A stretch of 64,000 bases of DNA from Actinospineispora eucalypti. Lineage in GTDB: Bacteria > Actinomycetota > Actinomycetes > Mycobacteriales > Pseudonocardiaceae. The stretch lies in contig JACHMT010000004.1 of assembly GCA_014208095.1 (NCBI GenBank), positions 1,116,001 through 1,180,000 on the forward strand, in the 5' to 3' direction. The translations under genes and the position numbers were made by a program. Positions 31,838 through 40,056 of the stretch are shown in pieces (positions within the stretch are counted from its first letter, which is position 1; each line of letters begins with the position of its first letter). A model generated the notes under the pieces. It had not been told where the DNA came from, ran no database searches, and worked only from the letters and a program-made list of their open reading frames with translations.

Positions 31838-33409
31838 TCAGTTCTGTGCGATCACCACGCGCTGGCCCAGGGTGAGACCGCTCAGGACCTGCGTCGTGGT
31901 GTCGCCGACCAGGCCCAGCTCCACCTGCACCTGCTTGGTGGTCCCATCCGCCTGCATGACCTGCACGACACCGGTGTTGCCGGCCCGCTGCACGGCGGCG
32001 GACGGCACCACGAGCACGTTGTCCAGGCCGCCGACGATGATCTTCGACTCGGCGGTGAGGCCGCCCTTGAGCCGGTCGTCGAGCTCGTTCAGCACCACGG
32101 ACACGTAGTAGTTGGTGACGTCCTTGATCTGTGTTCCGACCGGGGCGATGGAGGCGACCGTGCCGGTCCGGCTCAGCCCGGGGACGGCGTCGAAGCTGAC
32201 GTTCACCTTCTGCCCCGGCTGGATCTGCGCGGCGTCCGACTCCTCGAACGGCGCGATCACCTGGTAGCTGTTCACGTCCTTCAGGCTCATGAAGGAGTTG
32301 CCGCCGGGCCGGGTGGCCTTGTTGCCCTCGGAGTCCTTGTCCCCGGCGCCGGCCTCCACGTCGGGCAGGGAGACCCGGCCGCCCGGGGCCAGCGGCGTGG
32401 TGCCCGAAGCGCTGCCCAGGTACTCGCCGACGGTGCCGTTGATGCTGGACACCCGGCCGGAGACCGGGGCCCGCAGCACGGTGTCGTCCACGTCCCGCTG
32501 CGCGCGCCGCACCTCCGCCTCGGCGTCGGAGACCGAGGCCTCCTGCTCGGCGATCTCGTGCGGCAGGTCGAGCGCCCGTTCCTCGGCCTCGTTCTTCGCG
32601 GCGGCGGCGTCCCGCTTGGCGTTGGCCACGGCGACCCGCTGACGGGCGGAGTCCACGTTCTCCCGGCGCTGCGCCTGGCTCAGCTGGTTCTGCCCGTAGC
32701 GCAGCCGCCGCTCGTAGGAGGCGACCGCCTGCTTGCCCCGCTCGGCGCGTTCGCAGGACGGCGAGTGCAGGTTCAGCGGGTTCTCCAGCAGCAGGCCCTT
32801 GTCGCTCTTGGAGGTCAGCTCGGTGTAGTCGCCGTAGCCGCCGTAGCGGTGGGAGTTGCCGGTCGCCGACCGGTTGCACCGGCTCTGGTCGGAGCGCAGC
32901 TGGGCGCGCGCGTTGCGCAGCCCCTCCCGGTCGTCGGCCAGCTGGTCGCGCAGCTGCTTGATGTAGTCGCCGTTGGCGTCCCCGATCTCGTTGCGCTCGT
33001 CCTTGGTGGCGTCCAGGATGTCGTTGGCCCGGTCGTGGTCCTCGTCGGCGGCGTCCACCCGGTTGGAGTCGTTCAGCTTGTCCAGGCGGGCCTGCTCGAC
33101 GTTGAACTTGGCGGTGGCCTTCTGCAGGTCGGCCTTGGCGTCCAGGTCGTCGATCATGGCCAGCACCTGGCCGGCCTGCACCTGCTGGCCCACGCTGACC
33201 AGCAGCTGGGTCAGCTTGCCTCCCTTGGCGAAGCCGAGCTTCTGCTCGGTGATGGCCTGCAGTGTCCCGGTGGCGGCAACGGTGTGCGACACGCTGCCCA
33301 TGGCCACCCGCGCGGTGGTGGGTTCGGACTCGCCACTGCCGCACCCGGTGGCCACCAGCACCATCGGCAACACGAGTGCGGCAACCCTGAGCTGGCTCTG
33401 AAGCGTCAT
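31838..33409 (-). CDS. Efflux periplasmic-adaptor-like (HlyD/MacA family) lipoprotein
   Basis: A 523-residue membrane-fusion-type subunit working with the ABC pair upstream. It has a lipobox (LVATGC, Cys23), a biotinyl-lipoyl half (LLVSVGQQVQAGQVLAMIDD), a long coiled-coil hairpin (about 100-300) and the second lipoyl/beta-barrel part (VLRAPVSGRVSSINGTVGEYL; APFEESDAAQIQPGQKVNV). The coiled coil contains a Tyr/Gly-rich insertion (residues ~190-210). ATG 33409 is 8 nt after the permease stop with AAGGAAGAG upstream. Gram-positive members probably bridge to the cell wall or shape substrate exit, since there is no outer membrane. Confidence 0.85.
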   Translation of the reverse strand: MTLQSQLRVAALVLPMVLVATGCGSGESEPTTARVAMGSVSHTVAATGTLQAITEQKLGFAKGGKLTQLLVSVGQQVQAGQVLAMIDDLDAKADLQKATAKFNVEQARLDKLNDSNRVDAADEDHDRANDILDATKDERNEIGDANGDYIKQLRDQLADDREGLRNARAQLRSDQSRCNRSATGNSHRYGGYGDYTELTSKSDKGLLLENPLNLHSPSCERAERGKQAVASYERRLRYGQNQLSQAQRRENVDSARQRVAVANAKRDAAAAKNEAEERALDLPHEIAEQEASVSDAEAEVRRAQRDVDDTVLRAPVSGRVSSINGTVGEYLGSASGTTPLAPGGRVSLPDVEAGAGDKDSEGNKATRPGGNSFMSLKDVNSYQVIAPFEESDAAQIQPGQKVNVSFDAVPGLSRTGTVASIAPVGTQIKDVTNYYVSVVLNELDDRLKGGLTAESKIIVGGLDNVLVVPSAAVQRAGNTGVVQVMQADGTTKQVQVELGLVGDTTTQVLSGLTLGQRVVIAQN

Positions 33410-33417
33410 CTCTTCCT

Positions 33418-34635
33418 TCACTCGTGCCTCAATGCGTCGATGGGGCGCATGCGCGCGGCGCGGTTGGCCGGGTACGCGCCGAAGAACAGGCCGATGGACA
33501 GGCTGACCGTGAACGCCAGCACCACCGATCCCACGGAGAGCTGCGGAGGAGCGAACTGACCGAAGCTGGCGCCCAGCCCGGCACCGAGCAGGGACAGCGC
33601 GATGCCCACCACGACCCCGGCGATCCCGCCGACGCCGGCCAGCACGGTCGACTCGATGAGGAACTGCTTGAGGATGGCTTTGCGGCGCGCGCCGACCGCC
33701 TTGCGGATGCCGATCTCCCGGGTCCGCTCGGTGACCGTGACCAGCATGATGTTCATGACGCCGATCCCGCCGACCAGCAGCGAGATCGCCGCGATGGCCG
33801 CGAGGAACACGGTGAACACGCCGTTCATCTGGGTGAAGTTCTGCAGCAGCTCCAGGTTGGAACGGACCTCGAAGTCCTTCTGCGCCGGGTTGTGCACCTT
33901 GTGGCGGTCCATCAGGATCTGGGTGATCTTGGACATGGTGGCCGGCACGTTGGCCTGGCTGGTTGCCTCGACGACGATCTGGTCCACCTCGTCGTCCCCA
34001 CCGACCAGGTAGCTGCGCGCCGCGGTGATCGGCATGACCGCGATGTCGTCGTTCTGTCCGTTGGGCGCGAGCACGCCGACCACCTGGAAGGACTGCCGGC
34101 CGATCCGGATGGTCTGGCCGAGCGCGCCCGCGCTGAACCCACCAAAGATCTTCTGCACCGGCTTCTCCCCGAGCACCACCACGCGGCTGCTGGTGCGCAC
34201 GTCGCCCTCGGTGAAGAAGTTGCCGGCGGCCATGGTCCGGTGGAACGCGGCCAGATAGTCGCTGGTGGAGCCGTAGACCGTGGTCCGCCACATGGCGTTC
34301 TGGCTGTCCAGGACCGCGCTGGCGTTCTTCACCGGGGTGACGCTCTTGAGCCGGGGCGACTGGCCGGCGTCCCGCAGCGCGTCCACGTCCTTGTCGGACA
34401 GCGGCTGCGCCTTCCCGTTGGCCGCCACGCTGCCCCGCGACTGCTGCACCCCGATGAGGTTGGTGCCCAGCGACTCGATCTGGTCGTTCAGCCGCGCCGA
34501 CGTGCCGTTGCCTAGTGCGACCAGCAGGATCACCGCCGCGACACCGATCATGATGCCGAGCATGGTGAGCAGGGAGCGCAGCCGGTTGGCCTGCAGGCCG
34601 CGCAGCGCCACCCGCACCGCTTCACGCAGCGTCAT
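33418..34635 (-). CDS. MacB-type ABC transporter permease (FtsX domain)
   Basis: A 405-residue permease with four membrane segments: one at residues 18-42, then a large extracytoplasmic MacB_PCD domain (about 45-270), then three segments in the FtsX-like C-terminal domain. The conserved VTERTREIGIRKAVGAR coupling loop after TM2 contacts the ATPase. Start ATG 34635 overlaps the ATPase stop (ATGA). It forms an ATPase-permease-adaptor operon typical of macrolide, peptide or lipoprotein-type mechanotransmission exporters; the substrate is not evident. Confidence 0.92.
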   Translation of the reverse strand: MTLREAVRVALRGLQANRLRSLLTMLGIMIGVAAVILLVALGNGTSARLNDQIESLGTNLIGVQQSRGSVAANGKAQPLSDKDVDALRDAGQSPRLKSVTPVKNASAVLDSQNAMWRTTVYGSTSDYLAAFHRTMAAGNFFTEGDVRTSSRVVVLGEKPVQKIFGGFSAGALGQTIRIGRQSFQVVGVLAPNGQNDDIAVMPITAARSYLVGGDDEVDQIVVEATSQANVPATMSKITQILMDRHKVHNPAQKDFEVRSNLELLQNFTQMNGVFTVFLAAIAAISLLVGGIGVMNIMLVTVTERTREIGIRKAVGARRKAILKQFLIESTVLAGVGGIAGVVVGIALSLLGAGLGASFGQFAPPQLSVGSVVLAFTVSLSIGLFFGAYPANRAARMRPIDALRHE

Positions 34636-35405
34636 CCGGTCACCTCCGAACCCGCCGCGGTGGCGGCGGTGCGCCGGGCGGTCTTCTGCTCGGGCAGCGG
34701 GCGGGTGTCCGCCGAGTCGTTGAGGATGCGCCCGTCACGCAGCCGGATCACCCGGCGCGCGTACGAGGCGATCTCCTCTTCGTGGGTGATGAGGACGACG
34801 GTGCGGCCCGCGTCGCTCAGGCGCACCAGCATCTGGGCGATCTCGGCGCTGGCGGCGGAGTCCAGGTTCCCGGTCGGCTCGTCGGCCAGCAGCATGGTCG
34901 GCTCGGTGACTAGAGCGCGGGCGATGGCCACCCGCTGCTGCTGGCCGCCGGACAGCTCGTTGGGAAGGTGGCGCTCCCGGTCGGTGAGGCCGACCTCGGC
35001 CAGCGCCTCCTTGGCCCGGCGGGTGCGGGTGTCGTCCTTGGCGTACAGCAGGGGGAGCTCGACGTTGGCGATGGCGGTGGTGCGGGGGAGCAGGTTGTAC
35101 GACTGGAAGATGAAGCCGATCTTGCGGCCGCGGATGTCCGCGAGCTGGTCGTCGGACAGCCGGGCAACGTCCACGCCGTCCAGCAGGTAGCGGCCGGCGC
35201 TGGGCACGTCCAGACAGCCCAGGATGTTCATCATCGTGCTCTTGCCCGAGCCGGACGGGCCCATGATGGCGACCAGTTCGCCCTCGTTGATGGTCAGGTC
35301 GACGCCGTCCAGCGCGCGGACCTCTACCTCGCCCGCGCGATATATCTTCGTCACAGCTTCTAGCTGAATCATCGCCCCCGCCGTTACAGCGCCACGCTGG
35401 GTCAT
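34632..35405 (-). CDS. MacB/LolD-type ABC transporter ATPase
   Basis: A 257-residue ATPase with Walker A GPSGSGKST, Q-loop FIFQSYNLLPR, signature LSGGQQQR, Walker B MLLADEP and switch His (ITHEEE). The C-terminal ~25 residues are a charged extension. The start was placed at ATG 35405; ATG 35372 (MIQLEAV) would remove 11 residues and agrees better with family starts, while ATG 35450 is less likely. First gene of the efflux operon; a promoter should lie in 35406-35650. Confidence 0.92.
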   Translation of the reverse strand: MTQRGAVTAGAMIQLEAVTKIYRAGEVEVRALDGVDLTINEGELVAIMGPSGSGKSTMMNILGCLDVPSAGRYLLDGVDVARLSDDQLADIRGRKIGFIFQSYNLLPRTTAIANVELPLLYAKDDTRTRRAKEALAEVGLTDRERHLPNELSGGQQQRVAIARALVTEPTMLLADEPTGNLDSAASAEIAQMLVRLSDAGRTVVLITHEEEIASYARRVIRLRDGRILNDSADTRPLPEQKTARRTAATAAGSEVTG

Positions 35406-35898
35406 CTTCGCCTGGTCATCACGCGACCGTGGGATCCCCCTTTCCGGCAACGAGGGTATTGCCGCGTAGTGACGTCACCGAGACTTTCCTACAAGGCTCA
35501 CAGCGGTGTCATTCGATCGGAATTCCAGAGGGTGACCGGTCGATTCAGTGGCCGATTGCGGCCTGTTACTGGTGTTACGGATGAGCGAGCTGGGGAATCT
35601 TCAGAATTGAGTGAGCTAAATGGGCCATGTGAGTGAGCGCTCACCGGTGACTGCAGCTGCACCTCAAGTTGAGATTTATTCACTCTAACGTGAGGATCGT
35701 CGGCGTGTCGCTCACGCTCCGCGTTTTTAGATGGATTTTGCCACCCCATCAGGCGACGATGTGCGCCAAAAGTCTCACTCCTGTAGGTATTTTGTGACCG
35801 CCGCACGGGTCTGACGTGGACAACCGGATCTGCCACGCACTAGGACTAAGCCCCGGTTAAGGCGAAAGGCGCCTTTGCCGACAAGTCGGGAGGAAAGA
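35406..35898. other. divergent intergenic region between the efflux operon and the small-secreted-protein cluster
   Basis: No gene seen in 493 bp. Base composition is clearly lower in GC than the flanks, as expected for promoters. It contains the adjacent palindromes at 35633-35650 and, immediately before the next gene, GGGAGG at 35888-35893 as ribosome site. Short frames here match nothing. Confidence 0.6.
35633..35650. promoter_or_regulatory. fused palindromes in divergent promoter
   Basis: GTGAGCGCTCAC (35633-35644) and TCACCGGTGA (35641-35650) are both perfect palindromes and overlap by four bases. They lie between the efflux operon and the exported-protein genes, so they could regulate either side. 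Confidence 0.45.
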
Positions 35899-36165
35899 AT
35901 GAGCAGCAAGCTCGGGCGTCGTGCCGCTTCGGCGGTCGCCGCCGCGGCGCTGGCCGCAGGTGCCTCGGCCCTGTTCGGCGGCGTTGCGTTCGCTGGCGTG
36001 AACGACAATGACGGCGGATTCGGTGGAGCCGGCGGCGGCGCGAACGCAAACTGCGTGGTCCCGATCGGTGCATCGGCCGGGGTGATCGGCCAGGGCGGGC
36101 CGGTCGGGCAGTGCAACGCGACCGGCGGGCCTGCCGGAGCCGGTGGCACCGGCGCCGCGTTCTGA
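35899..36165 (+). CDS. small exported Gly-rich two-Cys protein, paralogue 1
   Basis: An 88-residue precursor with a signal peptide (cleavage near AFA-G, residue 32), leaving about 56 residues. The mature part has C52 and C72 exactly 20 apart in NCVVPIGASAGVIGQG...QCNATGG, flanked by Asp/Asn/Gly-rich stretches. The next gene has the same cysteine spacing and motif. Size, export and cysteine pair recall small surface-active or morphogenetic proteins of sporulating actinomycetes, but it is not a chaplin by sequence. ATG 35899 follows GGGAGG; a strong terminator follows. Confidence 0.75.
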   Translation: MSSKLGRRAASAVAAAALAAGASALFGGVAFAGVNDNDGGFGGAGGGANANCVVPIGASAGVIGQGGPVGQCNATGGPAGAGGTGAAF

Positions 36166-36556
36166 CCGCGCGGTAGTCGCCTCAGTGCGCTGGTAACGGC
36201 TTCGGGGTGGAGGCCCCCGGATGCATCGGGGGCCTCCACCACCTCAATGTTAGACCCGGCTGGGTAGGCCTACTGTTAAGAAACCGGTCACACACGTTAA
36301 CGGGCGTCCGATTTCAGTAATTCTACCTCCGGTAAGTATTGACCCCGAGCTGTCGGCGGGGTGTGCACGAGCGAATATCGGCCGGCGAATAGCCTGACGG
36401 GCTCGTTCGGTTTCGACCGACGGGATGTCGGGGGACAAGTCGGGCGCCGGCCGATTTCAAATTGAATCGCGTCGCATGTCTTTGGGCGCGGCAAACGAAG
36501 ATCTTCGTCGGGTCGAAAAGCGATTCGGCGTCAAGAAATGATCTCTGGAGGTTATC
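36166..36556. other. non-coding spacer between the two paralogous exported-protein genes
   Basis: The 391-bp gap holds the terminator at 36206-36240, then about 300 bp of lower-GC DNA with no gene, presumably the promoter and leader of the second paralogue. GGAGG at 36547-36551 is its ribosome site. Confidence 0.6.
36206..36240. terminator. strong hairpin terminator of exported-protein gene 1
   Basis: A perfect 14-bp stem, GGTGGAGGCCCCCG (36206-36219) pairing with 36227-36240, with loop GATGCAT. It isolates the highly expressed-looking first gene from the second. Confidence 0.8.
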
Positions 36557-36829
36557 GTGATCCGCAGGAAGTCCGTGCTGGCTAGCGCGGTCGTGACGCT
36601 GACCGCCGCGGGTGCCGCGATGTTCAGCGGCCTGGCGCTGGCCGGTGGACACCACCACGGCGGCACGCACGACAACGACGGTGGCAACGGCGGCGACGGC
36701 GGGGAGACCAAGGTCAACTGCGTGCTGCCCATCGGCGCTTCGGCCGGCATTCTCGGCCAGGGCGATGACGTGTCGCAGTGCAACGCCGTCGGTGGCAACG
36801 GCGGCGAAGGTGGCGACGGGGTCAACTAG
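36557..36829 (+). CDS. small exported two-Cys protein, paralogue 2
   Basis: A 90-residue precursor starting at GTG 36557 behind GGAGG. The signal peptide spans residues 1-29 (cleavage ALA-G). The mature part starts with GGHHHGGTHDND, a potential metal-binding His cluster, then NCVLPIGASAGILGQG...QCNAVGG with C55 and C75, identical spacing to paralogue 1 (35899-36165), followed by a Gly/Asn tail. A repeat element starts 16 bp after its stop. Function unknown; the two genes are clearly a tandem duplication that has diverged outside the motif. Confidence 0.75.
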   Translation: MIRRKSVLASAVVTLTAAGAAMFSGLALAGGHHHGGTHDNDGGNGGDGGETKVNCVLPIGASAGILGQGDDVSQCNAVGGNGGEGGDGVN

Positions 36830-36844
36830 TCCCCTGCCTAGCTC

Positions 36845-36896
36845 TCCCGCACACGCCTAACTGGGCGCGTGCTCGGTCCAGCGCCTTCGGCGCTTA
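36845..36896. repeat. double-hairpin dispersed repeat, full copy, inverted relative to 5728-5779
   Basis: Read on the minus strand it matches 5728-5779 almost base for base (one inserted base, a few substitutions), including both stems GCGCCGAAGGCGC and CGCGCCCAGTTAGGCG. It sits between the second and third small exported-protein genes. Confidence 0.8.
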
Positions 36897-37010
36897 GACA
36901 TCCGCCACGGATGACGGCGCGGTGCGGGTCTCGTCTGATGCTCCGAGACCCGCACCGCCGCCGGTCCCCGGCAGTCGGTTCGAGCATCGTTCGAGCATCA
37001 AACAGGAGAC

Positions 37011-37601
37011 ATGGTTCAGGTGAGCAAGGTTCGTGCGGTGGGCCGCGTGGCGGCATTGGCCGGCATGTTGGTGGCCTCGGCCGGCGTGTTCGCCGGCGTC
37101 TCACATGCCGACAGCGACGACGGCGACAACGGCCGCGGCGGCACCGGGCACGCCAAGTGCAAGCGGGGCTTCCTGGGCCTGCCGACCGGCAACCAGTGCA
37201 ACTCGCGCGACGGCGCCCGGGGCGGCTCGGACGACGAGGGCGACGAGAAGCCGCGCCACGTGTCGCGGTCCCGGGGTGAGTCCCGGGGCGAGGAGCAGAG
37301 CCGGGGGGAGCGGGTCGGCAACGCCGGTGACGAGAAGACCCGCGAGGAGATGGCCGACGACGCCGGCGGCGAGAAGACCCGCGCGAACCTGGAGCGCGAG
37401 CGCGACCGGGACGACGAGGCGGGCTACGGCAACCGGCACGGTCGGGCCGGGACGGCCGGCAACGCGCGCCGGATCGGCCCGCTGGAGCGGGACCGCCCGA
37501 AGCGCAAGCCCTTCGTCGCGGGTAGCCGGGGCAGCTACACCAACGTCTACGACGCCGCGCGGGACAGCGGCGCCGGCCTTTACGACGGCTCGGCGTATTA
37601 G
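37011..37601 (+). CDS. exported Arg/Glu/Gly-rich protein with CxxxFLGLPTGNQCN motif
   Basis: A 196-residue precursor with a signal peptide (about 1-33, cleavage near SHA-D). Near the mature N-terminus KCKRGFLGLPTGNQCN places C50 and C63 in a motif echoing the NC..PIGASAG..QCN of the two preceding genes. The rest is charged and probably disordered (EEQSRGER, DEKTREEMADDAGGEKTR), ending in a Tyr-containing segment (YTNVYDAARDSGAGLYDG). ATG 37011 follows AGGAG. It probably belongs to the same surface or spore-wall system. Function unknown. Confidence 0.7.
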   Translation: MVQVSKVRAVGRVAALAGMLVASAGVFAGVSHADSDDGDNGRGGTGHAKCKRGFLGLPTGNQCNSRDGARGGSDDEGDEKPRHVSRSRGESRGEEQSRGERVGNAGDEKTREEMADDAGGEKTRANLERERDRDDEAGYGNRHGRAGTAGNARRIGPLERDRPKRKPFVAGSRGSYTNVYDAARDSGAGLYDGSAY

Positions 37602-37607
37602 CCCGCC

Positions 37608-38021
37608 ATGAGCGCGGAGCCGGGGCCGGTCACGGTGAGCTGGCCGCTGCTGGTGGAGTCCCTCGACCGGGACGCCACCGCGGCGAGGATTCCAATTCTG
37701 CTGACCTGGAGCAGCGGCGACCCCCTCGTGGTGGTCTGCGAGTTCCCCGAGGAGCGGGTCAGCTGGATCATCGGCCGGGACCTGTTGGGGGCCGGGCTGG
37801 ACGCCCCCGCCGGGCTCGGGGACGTGGCCGTGCTGCCCGACCTGCTCGACCCGGAGCGGCTGGAGCTGATCCTCAGCTCGCCGTACGGCCGGGTCGGGCT
37901 GTTGTTGCCTCGCTCGGAGCTGGCCGCGTTCCTGCGCGCCACCCGCGAGCCTCCCGAGCCACCCGAGCTGGTGGGCGAGGCCCGGTCGCCCGAGGGCGAC
38001 CTCGCCGACTGGGAGTGGTGA
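37608..38021 (+). CDS. SsgA-family sporulation/cell-division regulator (SALP)
   Basis: A 137-residue SsgA-like protein. SALPs are restricted to sporulating actinomycetes; SsgA/SsgB position FtsZ at sporulation septa and others guide autolysis. Family features seen: hydrophobic strand ARIPILLTWSSGDPLVVV, VSWIIGRDLLGAGLDAPAG and GDVAVLPD, LILSSPYGR, and FLRAT near the end. The length equals Streptomyces SsgB. It starts at ATG 37608, 6 nt after the upstream stop with no ribosome site of its own, so co-translation with the exported protein is likely. Which SALP subtype it is cannot be told. Confidence 0.85.
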   Translation: MSAEPGPVTVSWPLLVESLDRDATAARIPILLTWSSGDPLVVVCEFPEERVSWIIGRDLLGAGLDAPAGLGDVAVLPDLLDPERLELILSSPYGRVGLLLPRSELAAFLRATREPPEPPELVGEARSPEGDLADWEW

Positions 38022-38723
38022 CTACCTAGGCACCGTGGCGAACCGGCTGATCGGCAGCACGATCAGCCGAACCTTCCCGATCAGCGCGTCCACCGGCACC
38101 GGGCCGTTCTGCGCCGCGCGCGAGTCGACCGAGTTGCTCCGGCTGTCGCCCATCACCCACAGCTGCCCCGGCGGCACCCGGACCGGCGCGAACCGGGCCT
38201 GCGCGGCGCGGCCGGACTCGGGGTCGTAGTAGATGTACGGCTCGTCCAGCGGCCGGCGGTCCACGAGCAGCCGGTTCCGAGCGTCGCAGCAGGCCACCGT
38301 CTGGCCGCCGACCGCGATCACCCGCTTGACGAAGTCCACCCGCTCCGGGCTGACCAACCCGAACGTCGCGCCGACCGCGCGCAGCGCGCCGACCAGCGCG
38401 TTCGACGAGGGCGACGGGTGTGGGAGCTCCGCGTTGCGCCAGCTTTCCGGCACCGTGAACACCACGATGTCGCCGGGCTCGGGGTCACCGAACCGGTAGG
38501 CCAGCCGGTCCACCAGCACCCGGTCGTTGTCGCAGCCCGGGCAGCCGTGCAGGGTCTGCTCCATCGACCCGGACGGGATGGTGAAGATCTTCGCCACCAG
38601 CAGCGGGACCAGCAGTGCGAGCACCGCGAGCACCAGCAGGAGCTTCAGCCCCCGGCTCAGTCCCTCGTCCGGCTGCTCGGTGTGCTTCTCCGACGGCATG
38701 TCGGAACGTGCGGCATCGACCAT
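38022..38723 (-). CDS. lepB: Signal peptidase I
   Basis: Cleaves Sec/Tat signal peptides outside the membrane. With the start at ATG 38723 the protein has 233 residues: a cytoplasmic tail, one membrane anchor (about 26-45), catalytic Ser53 in IPSGSM, general-base Lys133 in DFVKRVIAVGG and the C-terminal MGDSRSNSVDSR box. An insertion with CPGCDND after the Ser region is typical of actinobacterial enzymes. An upstream in-frame GTG at 38876 would add 51 disordered residues. The gene is next to three small exported proteins, though it is probably a general peptidase. Confidence 0.93.
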   Translation of the reverse strand: MVDAARSDMPSEKHTEQPDEGLSRGLKLLLVLAVLALLVPLLVAKIFTIPSGSMEQTLHGCPGCDNDRVLVDRLAYRFGDPEPGDIVVFTVPESWRNAELPHPSPSSNALVGALRAVGATFGLVSPERVDFVKRVIAVGGQTVACCDARNRLLVDRRPLDEPYIYYDPESGRAAQARFAPVRVPPGQLWVMGDSRSNSVDSRAAQNGPVPVDALIGKVRLIVLPISRFATVPR

Positions 38724-38957
38724 GTTGGACTCATCCCCCGAATTGTCCCCCGACCCGCGGCGCCGTACCGATATACCGCCGCGGTGCCCCTGAAGGTACC
38801 CGGGCCGCCCACCCGGACGTGGTCCGGGGGAGGAGACGCTCCGGGTGTGTCCTCGCGGGTCTTCGTCTTCGTACACACGGTTCGTTCGCCAAGCTGGCCG
38901 TCGGCGACCCGGCCGTGCTGGTGGCGGACGTCCTGGACGGGCTGCCCGGCCTGGCCG

Positions 38958-39449
38958 TCAGGCGCGCTTGCGGGACAGCACCCAGGTCCCCGGGCCGACC
39001 GCCGCGCCCGGCCCGGCCTTGGGGGTGACGTTGGCGGCGGTGACCTCCTCGCCGCAGTTCGAGCAGCTCACCGTGGGGGTGAACTCGGCGCCGCAGCCGT
39101 CGTGCACCAGCCGCACCGGCGGCCCGCCGGGCGGCGTGGCCCAGCGGTTGCCCCAGGCCATCAACGCCATCAGCGGCGGCACCAGCTCCGACCCGGCCCG
39201 GGTGAGGTGGTACCCGTACCTCGGCGGCCGCTCCTGGTACTGCCGGCGTTCCAGCACGCCGTGCTCGACCAGGTAGTTCAGCCGCTGGGTGAGCAGGTTG
39301 CGGGAGATGCCGAGGTTCTCCGCGATGTCGTCGAACCGGTGCAGGCCCAGGTAGACGTCGCGCACGATCAACGGGCTCCACCACTCGCCGACCACTTCCA
39401 GGGTCTGCGCGATGGAGCAGTGCATCTCGGCGAAGCTCGTTCGTTGCAC
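38958..39449 (-). CDS. HxlR/MarR-like winged-helix regulator
   Basis: A 163-residue HxlR-family protein: CSIAQTLEVVGEWWSPLIVRD, then the recognition helix region RFDDIAENLGISRNLLTQRLNYLVEHGVLERR and the wing RYGYHLT (quoted in parts). An extra C-terminal ~55 residues carry CGAE...CSNCGEE, a small Cys cluster that may bind zinc. HxlR proteins usually sense reactive carbonyls or redox stress. It is divergent from a tautomerase gene with a 10-bp inverted operator pair between, so it probably controls both. Confidence 0.88.
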   Translation of the reverse strand: MQRTSFAEMHCSIAQTLEVVGEWWSPLIVRDVYLGLHRFDDIAENLGISRNLLTQRLNYLVEHGVLERRQYQERPPRYGYHLTRAGSELVPPLMALMAWGNRWATPPGGPPVRLVHDGCGAEFTPTVSCSNCGEEVTAANVTPKAGPGAAVGPGTWVLSRKRA

Positions 39450-39470
39450 CTGGTCATCTTAAGGGTTGAC

Positions 39471-39519
39471 TCATTGAACTCACCACGTCTAGCGTTCTCG
39501 GCGTCTGATAGTTCAATGA
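39471..39519. promoter_or_regulatory. HxlR operator pair in the divergent promoter
   Basis: TCATTGAACT (39471-39480) and AGTTCAATGA (39510-39519) are perfect inverted 10-mers 29 bp apart, between the hxlR-like and tautomerase genes. The downstream half ends at the tautomerase ribosome site (AAAGGA). Confidence 0.65.
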
Positions 39520-39534
39520 AAGGACTCAGTAGTC

Positions 39535-39984
39535 ATGCCGTTCGTCGAGCTGTACGCCCCGAAGGGTGCCTTCGCCTCCGAGCGGGGTCAGGCCGCACTG
39601 CGCTCGCTGGTCTCCGAGGTGATGGTCGCCGAGGGCGCGCCGGACAACGAGGCCGCGCGGTCCATCTCCTGGCTGGTGCTGCACGAGCCGGACGCCTGGT
39701 TCGTGGGTGGCGCCGAGGTCACCGACGCCGAGCCGCCCCGCTACGTGGCCCGGGTCAGCGTGCCGGCCGGCTCGCTGAACGACGCCAAGCGCGCCGACAT
39801 GGTGCAACGGGTGACCCGGGTGCTGGCCGGTGCCGAGGAGGACTCGGAGCGCCTCTTCCGCCAGCCGCACGCCTGGGTGCACATCCACGAGGTCCCAGAG
39901 GGCAACTGGGGCGCCTTCGGCCGCCAGGTCGGCCTGGCCGACATCGTCTCCCTGGTGGCGGGAGGCACCCCCGTCCCCGCCTAA
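39535..39984 (+). CDS. Tautomerase (4-OT superfamily) protein
   Basis: A 149-residue protein with Pro2 as the likely catalytic base after Met removal (MPFVELYAPKG) and two beta-alpha-beta halves, as in fused 4-oxalocrotonate-tautomerase members; the second half begins near PPRYVARVSVPAGSLNDAKRADMV. Family members tautomerise or dehalogenate small acids. Control by the divergent HxlR protein suggests a role in reactive-compound detoxification. Its substrate is not evident. A foldback/repeat region follows the stop. Confidence 0.85.
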   Translation: MPFVELYAPKGAFASERGQAALRSLVSEVMVAEGAPDNEAARSISWLVLHEPDAWFVGGAEVTDAEPPRYVARVSVPAGSLNDAKRADMVQRVTRVLAGAEEDSERLFRQPHAWVHIHEVPEGNWGAFGRQVGLADIVSLVAGGTPVPA

Positions 39985-40015
39985 CCACCACCGCCAGCCT
40001 GATTCAGTGACTTGA

Positions 40016-40056
40016 GCACGGTGATTCAGTCAACAGCGTTTACTGAATCACCGTGC
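40016..40056. terminator. 15-bp-stem hairpin between convergent genes
   Basis: GCACGGTGATTCAGT (40016-40030) pairs perfectly with 40042-40056; the loop is 11 nt. The right arm is the first unit of the tandem array that follows, so the terminator appears to have arisen from an inverted repeat unit. A further half unit (GATTCAGTGA) lies at 40001. Confidence 0.75.

Noticed and set aside
35899..36829. Chaplin identity of the two small exported proteins
   Set aside because: The chaplin domain has a different hydrophobic core and no PIGASAG motif; only size, export and a cysteine pair are shared.
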